From the NCBI GenBank assembly GCA_013099195.1, contig CP039999.1, forward strand, positions 310,001-374,000: a stretch of DNA of 64,000 bases. Direction: 5' to 3'. This document shows, piece by piece, positions 26,362 through 33,827 of the stretch. The notes below the pieces were generated by a model. The model had not been told where the DNA came from. It saw only the letters and a program-made list of their open reading frames with translations, and made no database searches. The stretch comes from Candidatus Saccharibacteria bacterium oral taxon 488 (GTDB taxonomy: Bacteria > Patescibacteriota > Saccharimonadia > Saccharimonadales > Saccharimonadaceae). The position numbers were made by a program, and so were the translations under genes. How positions within the stretch are numbered: position 1 is the stretch's first letter; the number at the start of each line of letters is the position of its first letter.

Positions 26362-26754
26362 CTACGCCAAAGCGCAAAGCCTTCTGCCTACGTCACAGAC
26401 GTAGTCATTGCTTGCCCAAGACGGGGTCACATACCTGCCCAGGTTCGTGCTCTGCCAGGCTTGCGGAGTGTTTCCGCAGCCAACTCGAATCTGGTAGGGG
26501 GCATCATTGACGAAGTCGTAGCTCCATCCAGAAGACCACCGACTGGTCCTCCAGAACGATGCCCACCCAGAGCGACCTCCCGGTTGGTCGATCCAGATAC
26601 CGACCACTGCAGAATCGTTCCAAACAACGGAACCACCCGAGCAATACACGGTACCGTAACGTCTCGTCGTAGCGTGGGCCTGCTGCGGCCCCGCGACCGA
26701 AACTCCGATCGCCAGGAGCAGCGCTGCGAGAAGCGCAACCATCTTATTCCTCAT
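26362..26754 (-). CDS. Small secreted protein, GC-rich, likely acquired
   Basis: 130 residues with a clear signal peptide (MRNKM, hydrophobic core, cleavage after AHA near residue 28). The mature ~100 residues are rich in Trp, Ser and Gly, with four or more cysteines (YCSGG, VGCGN, YVCDVG, LCALA) that could form disulfides. Start has AAGGAAG at 5 nt. Base composition is clearly richer in G and C than the surrounding AT-rich genes, and style resembles secreted proteins of actinobacteria, the usual hosts of Saccharibacteria. Function unknown; could be an effector, inhibitor or bacteriocin-like protein. Confidence 0.75.
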   Translation of the reverse strand: MRNKMVALLAALLLAIGVSVAGPQQAHATTRRYGTVYCSGGSVVWNDSAVVGIWIDQPGGRSGWASFWRTSRWSSGWSYDFVNDAPYQIRVGCGNTPQAWQSTNLGRYVTPSWASNDYVCDVGRRLCALA

Positions 26755-26876
26755 TACTCTTCCTTTCTCGTGAGTAGGGAATGATTGCGTTTATGATTAT
26801 ACTCTCATTGGAAATATTTTTGCAATAGCCTTTAGCTCTTTTTGAGAATAAAGTTCACTGAGAGTCGCGATCTTGC

Positions 26877-28832
26877 CTAAGACTCTCGCATGTCGCTAAT
26901 TGGGCTGCGACGTATATTACGTACGAGCGGCGGCACAACGCTAAGTAGACCAGTGAGAATACACGCTAGTAAGATGAAGAGTATTTGTTGTAGATCTATA
27001 CCGACGAGACGTATACTATTATTTGAGCTAATTGCACCAAATCCATATTGGGCCTGCGCTGTAAGTTGTGGTGCGAATTGATTATCCAGTATATATGCAC
27101 CCGTGAAGCCGATGATACCAGCAAATACAGCTACTAAAGTGGATAAAATTATCGCGTAAAGCATATATACGAGTACAATATCAATTCTCTTAAAACCAAT
27201 AGCTCGGAATACTGCTGTTTCATGTCTGCCATCAACAATTGTACGGCCGATCGTAATCCACATAATGAGTGCCGCCAGCGTTACGACACCTATCATAACG
27301 TAGACCGACCACTTCTTAAACATATTTTGCATATCGTCTAGTGCGGCGCTATTACTAAATGCTAGGCTAGCTTGGTACGGCCGGCCAATTGGCTTACACG
27401 AGTTATCGTATTGAACTGTACAACCCTGTTCGTCGATGAACTTCTGTGCGTCACTGGCGCTAGCAAATTCGACAAAACGACGCTTATTATCCTCATTACC
27501 CATTAGATAGAGGGGCTCGTAGGTTAATAAGTCAGCATAGTCAGTTTTGTCGGGCAGCTGGTTGTATAGTGTACGCGGTATGGCTTGTCCAATTCCCTCT
27601 GTACGTAGCATCTCAGCAAGTATGTCGTTGGTAGTGCGGGACTTTTCACGTTGTTGTTCTTGTTCTGGATTGAGCACCTCACTACTAGGTGACATTCCAA
27701 CCACCTTGAAAGTGATAAATTTGCTAATGGCCACCGTTTCTTTGCCAAATTTTGCGTCAAAAAGTCTTTGATTTACTTCCCGTTTTTTCTCTTCAACTGT
27801 ACGCGTGTCATGGGTGATAGCAGCATTTTCACATTTCGTAGGATCGGGTAGGTTGTACAACAAGCTTGGTTTTTGATAATTTTTGTTGTTTTGGTTGGCG
27901 GCAATTTCTTTCTTTTGTTGTAATGTTTTTTGTATCAATGACTGTGAAACACTGTTTCGATAGCACATTTTGAAACTTAATTTGGCAATGTTGTCGCGGA
28001 TAATTTTGAGACGTTCAAATTTTTCAGCGGCACTAGCACTTGCTGGTAATTTCTCTAATTTTAATAGCTGCTCAATAACATTTTGTGGCAGAATAACTGG
28101 TAAGCTTGATCCATCAGGTCTCCAACCTGCATTATCAGGTAGTACGATCCCTTTTGTCGTTTCAGGGGGTGCCAGAGTTATGCCTGAAGTGTTAATCGGG
28201 GGTTTTACATCATAATGAGTATTCACTTCTGCTTCGTTTGAAGAGTCGTGAAACACCTCCTTGCCATCAATGAGAGGGGACAATGACGATCTCTTTTTGA
28301 TAGCATACGATTCTTCGGTAAAAGTTTTAATTGCGCCGTACTGCTTGGCGAGTTGTGACAATTTTGCCTCGTCAAAAGCTGGCGTACTGCTATATTTTTC
28401 TTTTAATAGCTGAAGCGTGATACCATTTGGATCATTAATAGATAGTTGTGTAGAACCATCAGATGTTTGCGTATATGGCGGCCGATCGTTGACATGAGAA
28501 TACTCTAAACCCAGACGTTTTGCTTCAGTAGTTTTTTGTGTGACCAATGATTCATACCGTTTTTTTGCTTTAGCAACCAATCCGGGATCACGAATAGTTT
28601 TATAGAATTCGTCTGCGCTGGGAGGGGTATTTAGCACGCTAACAATGTAACGACTCGTTAGCCCCTCTTTGCGAAACGAGTCAATGCTCTGAAATAACCC
28701 ATGAGTAACGAGCGAAGCAGCAATTAAAACACCAAACAACATACTTGCCAATAAGACAGTAAGGAACGTCCGTAATTTACGAGCACGGAGCTTCGTGAAA
28801 GCCAATACTCCAACGTCAGTTAGCTTGATCAT
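26877..28832 (-). CDS. ABC transporter permease with large extracellular domain
   Basis: 651 residues: N-terminal membrane helix (about 18-45), an extracytoplasmic domain of about 470 residues, and three C-terminal FtsX-type helices (about 525-640) ending in VVPPLVRNIRRSPISDMRES. The external domain is much larger than in typical MacB proteins and is rich in Lys and polar residues. It overlaps its ATPase gene by 17 nt. The exported substrate is unknown; the secreted protein next door (26362-26754) is one candidate by position only. Confidence 0.88.
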   Translation of the reverse strand: MIKLTDVGVLAFTKLRARKLRTFLTVLLASMLFGVLIAASLVTHGLFQSIDSFRKEGLTSRYIVSVLNTPPSADEFYKTIRDPGLVAKAKKRYESLVTQKTTEAKRLGLEYSHVNDRPPYTQTSDGSTQLSINDPNGITLQLLKEKYSSTPAFDEAKLSQLAKQYGAIKTFTEESYAIKKRSSLSPLIDGKEVFHDSSNEAEVNTHYDVKPPINTSGITLAPPETTKGIVLPDNAGWRPDGSSLPVILPQNVIEQLLKLEKLPASASAAEKFERLKIIRDNIAKLSFKMCYRNSVSQSLIQKTLQQKKEIAANQNNKNYQKPSLLYNLPDPTKCENAAITHDTRTVEEKKREVNQRLFDAKFGKETVAISKFITFKVVGMSPSSEVLNPEQEQQREKSRTTNDILAEMLRTEGIGQAIPRTLYNQLPDKTDYADLLTYEPLYLMGNEDNKRRFVEFASASDAQKFIDEQGCTVQYDNSCKPIGRPYQASLAFSNSAALDDMQNMFKKWSVYVMIGVVTLAALIMWITIGRTIVDGRHETAVFRAIGFKRIDIVLVYMLYAIILSTLVAVFAGIIGFTGAYILDNQFAPQLTAQAQYGFGAISSNNSIRLVGIDLQQILFILLACILTGLLSVVPPLVRNIRRSPISDMRES

Positions 28833-29568
28833 AAAGCCTCCCGTCCTTTAGTGTAATGACACGGTCAGCCTGAGCTGCGACTTCAGTATCATGTGTAGCG
28901 ATAATTACCGTCGTACCATATTGTTCTCGAATCTGCTGAAATAGTTGGATTATATCATGACTATTTGCAGAGTCGAGATTGCCAGTCGGCTCATCAGCCA
29001 AGATGATAGCAGGTCTATTGAGCAGCGCTCGAGCAATGGCGGCACGCTGAATCTGCCCACCCGAAAGTTCACGTGGACGATGATTTAGTCGATCATATAA
29101 GCCAACTTGCCGTGCTAATTCTTCAATGCGCTGTTTACGCTCCGCGCGTTTCATGCGCTGTGGCATTGAGGCGACTTCAATATTACGACGCAATGTCAAA
29201 AACGGTTGTAAATAAAATGACTGAAAAACAAATCCAATGGTTTGGTTACGAAATTGTGACAATCGACGGTCACTCATCTTACGAATTTCTTGACCATTGA
29301 CGACAACCTCGCCAGAGGTAGCTTTGTCTAATCCGCCCAGTAAATGCAGTAGGGTACTCTTACCACTGCCACTCACGCCAACAAGAGCAATGAATTCGCC
29401 TTTACTAACCTCCAGAGAAACACTATCAACGGCCCTGATTTTTTGTTTACCAATTTTGTATTCTTTGACCATATCCGTAGTTCTAATGATAATTGATTTA
29501 TCGCTATCTGGATCCGTGCTCCCCCCGCCATGCCGTGTAATCATAGTATTTATATTATTATCTTCCAT
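28816..29568 (-). CDS. ABC transporter ATPase (MacB/LolD type)
   Basis: 250 residues with Walker A GVSGSGKS, signature LSGGQIQRAAIARAL, Walker B IILADEPTGNLDS and switch IATHD. An N-terminal extension of about 25 residues precedes the domain. Promoter TTGACC-18-TATAAT lies upstream (29591-29620). Translation of the permease follows by overlap. Confidence 0.94.
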   Translation of the reverse strand: MEDNNINTMITRHGGGSTDPDSDKSIIIRTTDMVKEYKIGKQKIRAVDSVSLEVSKGEFIALVGVSGSGKSTLLHLLGGLDKATSGEVVVNGQEIRKMSDRRLSQFRNQTIGFVFQSFYLQPFLTLRRNIEVASMPQRMKRAERKQRIEELARQVGLYDRLNHRPRELSGGQIQRAAIARALLNRPAIILADEPTGNLDSANSHDIIQLFQQIREQYGTTVIIATHDTEVAAQADRVITLKDGRLYDQAN

Positions 29569-29590
29569 AATAAAGCTTATCGTTAACGTT

Positions 29591-29620
29591 ATTATAGCTA
29601 AGAACTGTCCCCTTGGTCAA
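29591..29620 (-). promoter_or_regulatory. Promoter of ABC exporter operon
   Basis: -35 TTGACC (29615-29620), 18 bp spacer, -10 TATAAT (29591-29596), giving a leader of about 15 nt. Confidence 0.65.
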
Positions 29621-29689
29621 TAAAACATTGATAGCTGGTGTTGTATCGCGCGTCTCATCAATAGTAAAAATCCTCAAGTTATAATTATT

Positions 29690-29895
29690 GGTTCATATGC
29701 AGGTAAAATATTAAAATATACGCCGGGCATACGCCCTAGTATGCGTTTCAAGGTGGCGCTGTCTTAAGGGGGTTGGGATGCTCCCTTGGTCATTGGTGAA
29801 ACTGATAGAGCGTTCATACTTACCCCGCTCACTTAACATGCACTCCAAGGAGTGCAGCCAAGATGATCGGATGCAAGAATGAACGCCATCTTTTT
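29690..29895 (+). ncRNA. Structured RNA candidate, unknown family
   Basis: No ORF fits, but stable stems are dense: GCATAC/GTATGC (29727-29744), CGCC/GGCG enclosing it, AAGGGGG/CTCCCTT (29766-29787), TGCACTCC/GGAGTGCA (29839-29856), and a closing GAT-GCGTTCAT/ATGAACGC-ATC (29804-29890) followed by TTTTT (29891-29895), like a terminator. A TATAAT (29680-29685) could start it on the plus strand. It is not recognisable as tmRNA, RNase P, SRP or 6S RNA by eye. Confidence 0.5.
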
Positions 29896-29956
29896 GAGAT
29901 GACTATCTGTTTAGTTGATTACTTGTATATTATTTTGCAAAATCGCATCATATGTC

Positions 29957-29985
29957 GCGCACTGTTTGAAACAAACAGAACGCGC
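29957..29985. repeat. Inverted repeat near Replic_Relax gene
   Basis: CTGTTTG/CAAACAG with 3-nt loop (29962-29978), extended by flanking GCGC/GCGC. Part of a repeat-rich intergenic region that could be an origin or transfer site. Confidence 0.5.
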
Positions 29986-30035
29986 CATCTTCTGCACTTT
30001 TGACAAAATAAGGCTTAGTCATGAAGGCTACGTGA

Positions 30036-30094
30036 CGGCTTTCGCACGACCATTACAAGGCGCGCACGGCTTGCTTGCAATCGTCGTGCGGCCG
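30036..30094. repeat. Long inverted repeat next to Replic_Relax gene
   Basis: CGGC plus CGCACGAC (30036-30050, with a 3-nt bulge) is complementary to GTCGTGCG plus GCCG (30083-30094). It ends about 20 bp from the end of the Replic_Relax gene, consistent with an oriT-like or replication-control site, though a terminator is also possible. Confidence 0.5.
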
Positions 30095-30115
30095 AAGTAT
30101 CTATTAACCGTAAAG

Positions 30116-30934
30116 TCAGTGCAACTCATCTAATGGGAAAAGGCTGTCTGCGCTATCAATATCTTCCCATATTCTACTAGACTCCGCACTTAGGAGTTGG
30201 TCTATAGTTGCTGCATAAATAGCTACCTCATCCTCCATGTCAAAGGTGCCGCGAACTGCACGAGCGGAGCGCATCAGGTACTTTTTAATAGCTGGTTTGA
30301 ATGTCAGAAATAGCAGAATTGGAATCTGACTGTTTGTCGCGTCCCATTCACCATCGCTGAAAAATTGCATGTATTGAGCAATGCGCTTTGCGATAACGCT
30401 GCGCGGCGTATCGTCTGATATAAAATCAAAGAAAAATCGCTTCGGAGTCGTTTCCTCACCTGTTTTTAATGACAAAAAAGCATCTGGTGGATTGTTTGGA
30501 AAATAACTATAGCGAGACATATCTCGACGCGTAAATACCTTTAATGTCGGGTGTGTTTTCGCTAGCATGTTCGTATAGCTATACACATCCAGCGTGTGGT
30601 TAATAAACGATTGACTAATATTCTTGTCACGATAGCTTGATCGTATGGTTGCTTCTGTAATGTAGTTCCAGGCATCAAGCGACTGGAGTGTCTTGAGACC
30701 TTTTGGTGTTAGATAGTACGCGGCCGGCAAGCCTTGGAGCCTCAGACTTTTGTCATACCTCTTTGCTACAAAACCATGCTTTATTAGGACGTTGAGCTTC
30801 TCATAAATATTTGACCCAGCTTTTACCTTTAAGCTTTCTGCTATGAGCTGACGACTGCCAAATCGATATTTATATAACAGCCCTAGTATCTCAATCTGTC
30901 CTTGACGTAACATCAATCTATTATCTACTTTCAT
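30116..30934 (-). CDS. Replication-relaxation (Replic_Relax) family protein
   Basis: 272 residues. The N-terminal ~85 residues form a winged helix (LMLRQGQIEILGLLYKYRF... LNVLIKHGFVAKRY... YYLTPKGLKTL), followed by a mixed alpha/beta domain with FFFDFISDD, in line with plasmid and ICE Replic_Relax proteins that nick or relax DNA for mobilisation. Its neighbours (inverted repeats, RHH-like gene, serine recombinase) fit mobile-element biology. Confidence 0.78.
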   Translation of the reverse strand: MKVDNRLMLRQGQIEILGLLYKYRFGSRQLIAESLKVKAGSNIYEKLNVLIKHGFVAKRYDKSLRLQGLPAAYYLTPKGLKTLQSLDAWNYITEATIRSSYRDKNISQSFINHTLDVYSYTNMLAKTHPTLKVFTRRDMSRYSYFPNNPPDAFLSLKTGEETTPKRFFFDFISDDTPRSVIAKRIAQYMQFFSDGEWDATNSQIPILLFLTFKPAIKKYLMRSARAVRGTFDMEDEVAIYAATIDQLLSAESSRIWEDIDSADSLFPLDELH

Positions 30935-31095
30935 GTAACCACTGCCCTCTTTGCCTCATTCACATAATTTCTATTATATTTATATAAAAAAGGAAGAAAA
31001 AATACAAATTATAACAGATAAAAATAGATAAATTATACTGTATATCGATATTCGGCATATTTTTATAAAAGAAATTAGCAAAAACTGTTGATAAT

Positions 31096-31115
31096 TTGTA
31101 CTACAAGTAGTACAA
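31096..31115. promoter_or_regulatory. 20-bp dyad operator candidate
   Basis: TTGTACTAC and GTAGTACAA form perfect 9-bp arms with a 2-bp centre, placed between the divergent Replic_Relax and RHH-like genes. RHH proteins typically bind such short dyads. Confidence 0.6.
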
Positions 31116-31188
31116 TTAAAGTAGGTTTTATTAATAGAAGCCGGCTCGTTAATAACTAAATAGGTAGTCATGAACCGGTATCATTTTT

Positions 31189-31217
31189 TTGAAGCATTGG
31201 TAATTTTGTAGTATAAT
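31189..31217 (+). promoter_or_regulatory. Promoter of RHH-like gene
   Basis: -35 TTGAAG (31189-31194), 17 bp spacer, -10 TATAAT (31212-31217), ending 8 nt before the ATG. Confidence 0.65.
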
Positions 31218-31225
31218 AATGTTAC

Positions 31226-31444
31226 ATGAATCAAGGACGAATTCAGCTACAAATAGACACCTCAAAGGCCGTACGAAATCGCGCCAAAGCGGTAGCTTAC
31301 GGCCAGGGTATCAGCCTGACAGAGCTTGTACTAAAAGCTCTGGCGGACGTTGGCGACAAGGAGCTGAGGGTGTTGATAGAAAAAGATTTGGAAAAGCGTG
31401 GTGGGCGCGGACGACCACAGCAGCGTACAACCAAGAATGACTAA
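31226..31444 (+). CDS. Ribbon-helix-helix-like small DNA-binding protein
   Basis: 72 residues. RIQLQIDTSKAVRNRAKAVA followed by GISLTELVLKALADV has the strand-helix-helix pattern of Arc/CopG proteins, which pair as dimers and regulate plasmid or mobile-element genes. The C-terminus is charged. It precedes the recombinase operon and follows the dyad at 31096-31115, a likely self-control site. Confidence 0.7.
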   Translation: MNQGRIQLQIDTSKAVRNRAKAVAYGQGISLTELVLKALADVGDKELRVLIEKDLEKRGGRGRPQQRTTKND

Positions 31445-31479
31445 CTAGCGTTATTAGCAAGTCGTGACATGGAGGGTGT

Positions 31480-31707
31480 ATGGCACGACCAAAAGGTAGC
31501 AAGAATAAATCAAAAGCGCCGCTAGCGGAGCAATTTTCATTTACGATTGAGCAACGGATCAAACTAGTTGCCAATCTTGTCGTTGAGAAGATTTTGGAAG
31601 ATGGGGCTTTTGCTCAAAAACTAATCACTATTTTGGAGGATAAGGAAAATGTCGCCAACAAACCAACCGCGAATCGGACTGCTAGCGATACGCGTATCAT
31701 CAGATAA
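31480..31707 (+). CDS. Small basic MARPKGSKNK-type protein
   Basis: 75 residues beginning with an AT-hook-like MARPKGSKNK motif, then a short amphipathic domain. GGAGGG lies 5 nt upstream. It overlaps the recombinase gene by 59 nt, so it is likely a co-translated accessory factor, for example a directionality or DNA-binding partner. This role is inference. Confidence 0.65.
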   Translation: MARPKGSKNKSKAPLAEQFSFTIEQRIKLVANLVVEKILEDGAFAQKLITILEDKENVANKPTANRTASDTRIIR

Positions 31708-33385
31708 GCAAGGTCTTGACGGAGATTCTCCGGAGGCACAGCGTGAGCAAGGCGAAGCTTACGCCAAGGCGCATAACATTGTCATTACAGAGACGATTAT
31801 TTTGCTTGAGTCTGCTTCGCATGAAGTACAACCAATGCAAAAGGTCATTGATGTCTGCAAGGATAAGAGCAAAGGATTTCAGGTCGTGCTGATTAAATCA
31901 ATCGACCGTTTCACGCGCGGTGGTGGCGATTATTATTCGCCGTTGAAGCGACAACTGACTCGGCTAGGCATTGCCCTTGAAGATATGTATGGTGTTATCG
32001 GTAAGCAGCAAATTAATACTCTTGAGCATACCGGGTTCAAATATTACTGGAGTGAGTTTAATCCAACACAAAAATCTGAGTATCTGGAGGCTGAGCGCGC
32101 CAAAGACGAGATGCGCGACATCATGAGTCGTATGATTGGCGCGGAGATTCGCTACACGCAGCTTGGCTATTGGATGAGACGGCCACACTATGGGTTTCGC
32201 AGCGTTAAGATTGATACTAAAAACGGCAAGAGGACTATTCTTAAACCTGATAAGAATGAGGCAAAGTTTATTATCAGACTGTTTGAGATGCGTGCTGCGC
32301 ATGTTTATACAAACCAGCAAATTGCCGATGAGCTTAATTCTATGGGCTTTCGTTCTCGCGTGACGATTGTACGTGACAAATACGACCGAACGAAAATTAA
32401 ACGACAGATTGGCGGCCGAAAAATGACCGCCAAAATGATTGATCAATACACCAGCAAATTGGTATATTGCGGTATTATTAAAGAAAAATGGACGTATGAT
32501 AAGCCAGTTAAAGCGCAGTTTGATGGGCTCGTTAGCGTGGATTTATTCAATGAAGCTAATCGCGGCCGGGTCTTCGTGGAGATTGATAGCCGCGATAATA
32601 TCATTATTAAACGTAAAGCAGTCCCGGATCATTTGAAAAATAAACAAGTTTATAACCCAGATTATCCATATAAGCAGGTAGTCGCCTGTCCTAAATGCGG
32701 TAAGACACTATCTGGTAGTGCTACTCGTGGCAAACTAGGTAAACACTATCCAGCCTATCACTGCAGTCGCGATGGCCATTACTTCCGCGTGTCGAAGCCT
32801 GAATTTGATAAGACAATAGAAGACTTTGTAAGGGCTATTACTATCAAGCCAGAATACATCGACGATGTTATCGCCGCCATCGCTGAATTATGGCGCGAAC
32901 GTCAGATCAAGCAGACTGACGCTAATAGGCAGCGCTTAGAGCACCGCGAGAGCCTGCAAAGCCAAATCAAGGCAACCGTTGATCGGATGCGTATTGTCAC
33001 AAGCGAGACCGCCTTAAAATACCTTGAAGAGGATATCGTTAGCGTCGAAAAAGAATTAGCAGAGCTGGATGAAGAAATTGCCAGGCAGCCGAATTTACAA
33101 GCTGAATTTGACCAAGTTTTGCAATACGCTAAATATATTTTGGAACACCTTTCAGAACTGCTGCTTGACCTCTGTAATCCACTGCGAAAAGCCGCCTTTT
33201 TCGGTGCTATATTCAACAAACCTCCAACCTACGAACAAATAAACTTTGGAACCCACAAAAACAGCTCGCCACCAGAGGTAAACGAGCTGTTTCAAATCCG
33301 AACGGAATATACATCCCTGTATGGTGACCCTACCGGGAATCGAACCCGGGTTGCTGGGATGAGAACCCAGTGTCCTAACCGCTAG
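31649..33385 (+). CDS. Large serine recombinase (integrase)
   Basis: 578 residues. Resolvase N-terminal domain with IRVSSDKQGLDGDSPEAQREQ (nucleophile at about Ser17), recombinase domain, zinc ribbon (CPKCGKTL ... YHCSRDGHYF) and a coiled coil (about 440-495). It inserts or excises DNA at att sites. The final ~20 residues (from GDPTGNRTRV) are translated from the antisense of tRNA-Glu and the stop lies inside the tRNA gene, so the native C-terminus was probably replaced at integration. Confidence 0.92.
   Translation: MSPTNQPRIGLLAIRVSSDKQGLDGDSPEAQREQGEAYAKAHNIVITETIILLESASHEVQPMQKVIDVCKDKSKGFQVVLIKSIDRFTRGGGDYYSPLKRQLTRLGIALEDMYGVIGKQQINTLEHTGFKYYWSEFNPTQKSEYLEAERAKDEMRDIMSRMIGAEIRYTQLGYWMRRPHYGFRSVKIDTKNGKRTILKPDKNEAKFIIRLFEMRAAHVYTNQQIADELNSMGFRSRVTIVRDKYDRTKIKRQIGGRKMTAKMIDQYTSKLVYCGIIKEKWTYDKPVKAQFDGLVSVDLFNEANRGRVFVEIDSRDNIIIKRKAVPDHLKNKQVYNPDYPYKQVVACPKCGKTLSGSATRGKLGKHYPAYHCSRDGHYFRVSKPEFDKTIEDFVRAITIKPEYIDDVIAAIAELWRERQIKQTDANRQRLEHRESLQSQIKATVDRMRIVTSETALKYLEEDIVSVEKELAELDEEIARQPNLQAEFDQVLQYAKYILEHLSELLLDLCNPLRKAAFFGAIFNKPPTYEQINFGTHKNSSPPEVNELFQIRTEYTSLYGDPTGNRTRVAGMRTQCPNR
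33259..33292 (-). terminator. Intrinsic terminator of tRNA-Glu
   Basis: 10-bp stem AAACAGCTCG/CGAGCTGTTT, followed on the minus strand by a T-rich run. It lies 30 bp after the tRNA 3' end and inside the recombinase reading frame. Confidence 0.7.
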
Positions 33386-33396
33386 ACGATAGGGCC
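33322..33396 (-). tRNA. tRNA-Glu (CTC anticodon)
   Basis: 75 nt cloverleaf with acceptor GGCCCTA/TAGGGTC (one G-U), anticodon loop TTCTCAT giving CTC, T-arm with GGTTCGATTCC core, and encoded CCA. It overlaps the last codons of the serine recombinase, marking it as the probable integration site. Confidence 0.95.
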
Positions 33397-33440
33397 GTGT
33401 TAAGCTACCGGGTCATTATAGCATGGTTAGCTGGGGGCGT

Positions 33441-33815
33441 CTAGCCCATCTTGTTGACGACGTCGATCAGCTTGCGGGGTGTGATGTCGGCCTTGATGAG
33501 GTAGCCGTCGACGCGGTTCATGATGGCGGATTTGGTGGCATCGTCCTGCTCAAAGTTCGTCATAATGAGGATTTTGCTCTCTGGAATCAAGTCAGTATCA
33601 TCAGAGCGCAGAGCGTCCAAAATTTGGTCGCCGCGCTGTTCGGGCAGCATTAAATCAAGGATGATCAAGTCAAACGGCTGACTCCGGGCCATAACCAGCC
33701 CATCATTACCATCAACCACCCAGGTCACGTCATAGCCAGCTTTTTGCAGGCTGCGCACATACATCTCGCCGATAAAGCGGTCGTCCTCAACGCACAAGAT
33801 TGTTTTGATCGCCAT
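33441..33815 (-). CDS. Stand-alone response regulator receiver
   Basis: 124 residues, a single receiver domain with EDD (10-12), phosphoacceptor Asp54 and Lys108; no output domain. AGGAGGG precedes the ATG. It follows the kinase gene at 33828-35339 by 12 nt and is presumably its phosphorylation target. Confidence 0.92.
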   Translation of the reverse strand: MAIKTILCVEDDRFIGEMYVRSLQKAGYDVTWVVDGNDGLVMARSQPFDLIILDLMLPEQRGDQILDALRSDDTDLIPESKILIMTNFEQDDATKSAIMNRVDGYLIKADITPRKLIDVVNKMG

Positions 33816-33827
33816 ACTTCCCTCCTC

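Larger units (their letters stand above)
30935..31225. other. AT-rich control region between relaxase and RHH genes
   Basis: About 290 bp of very AT-rich sequence with divergent promoters. It contains the 20-bp dyad at 31096-31115 and the RHH promoter at 31189-31217; no gene otherwise. Confidence 0.55.

Noticed and set aside
29915-30133. 72-residue plus-strand ORF in the intergenic region before the Replic_Relax gene
   Set aside because: No ribosome site, no domain, and it covers the inverted repeats; more likely chance.
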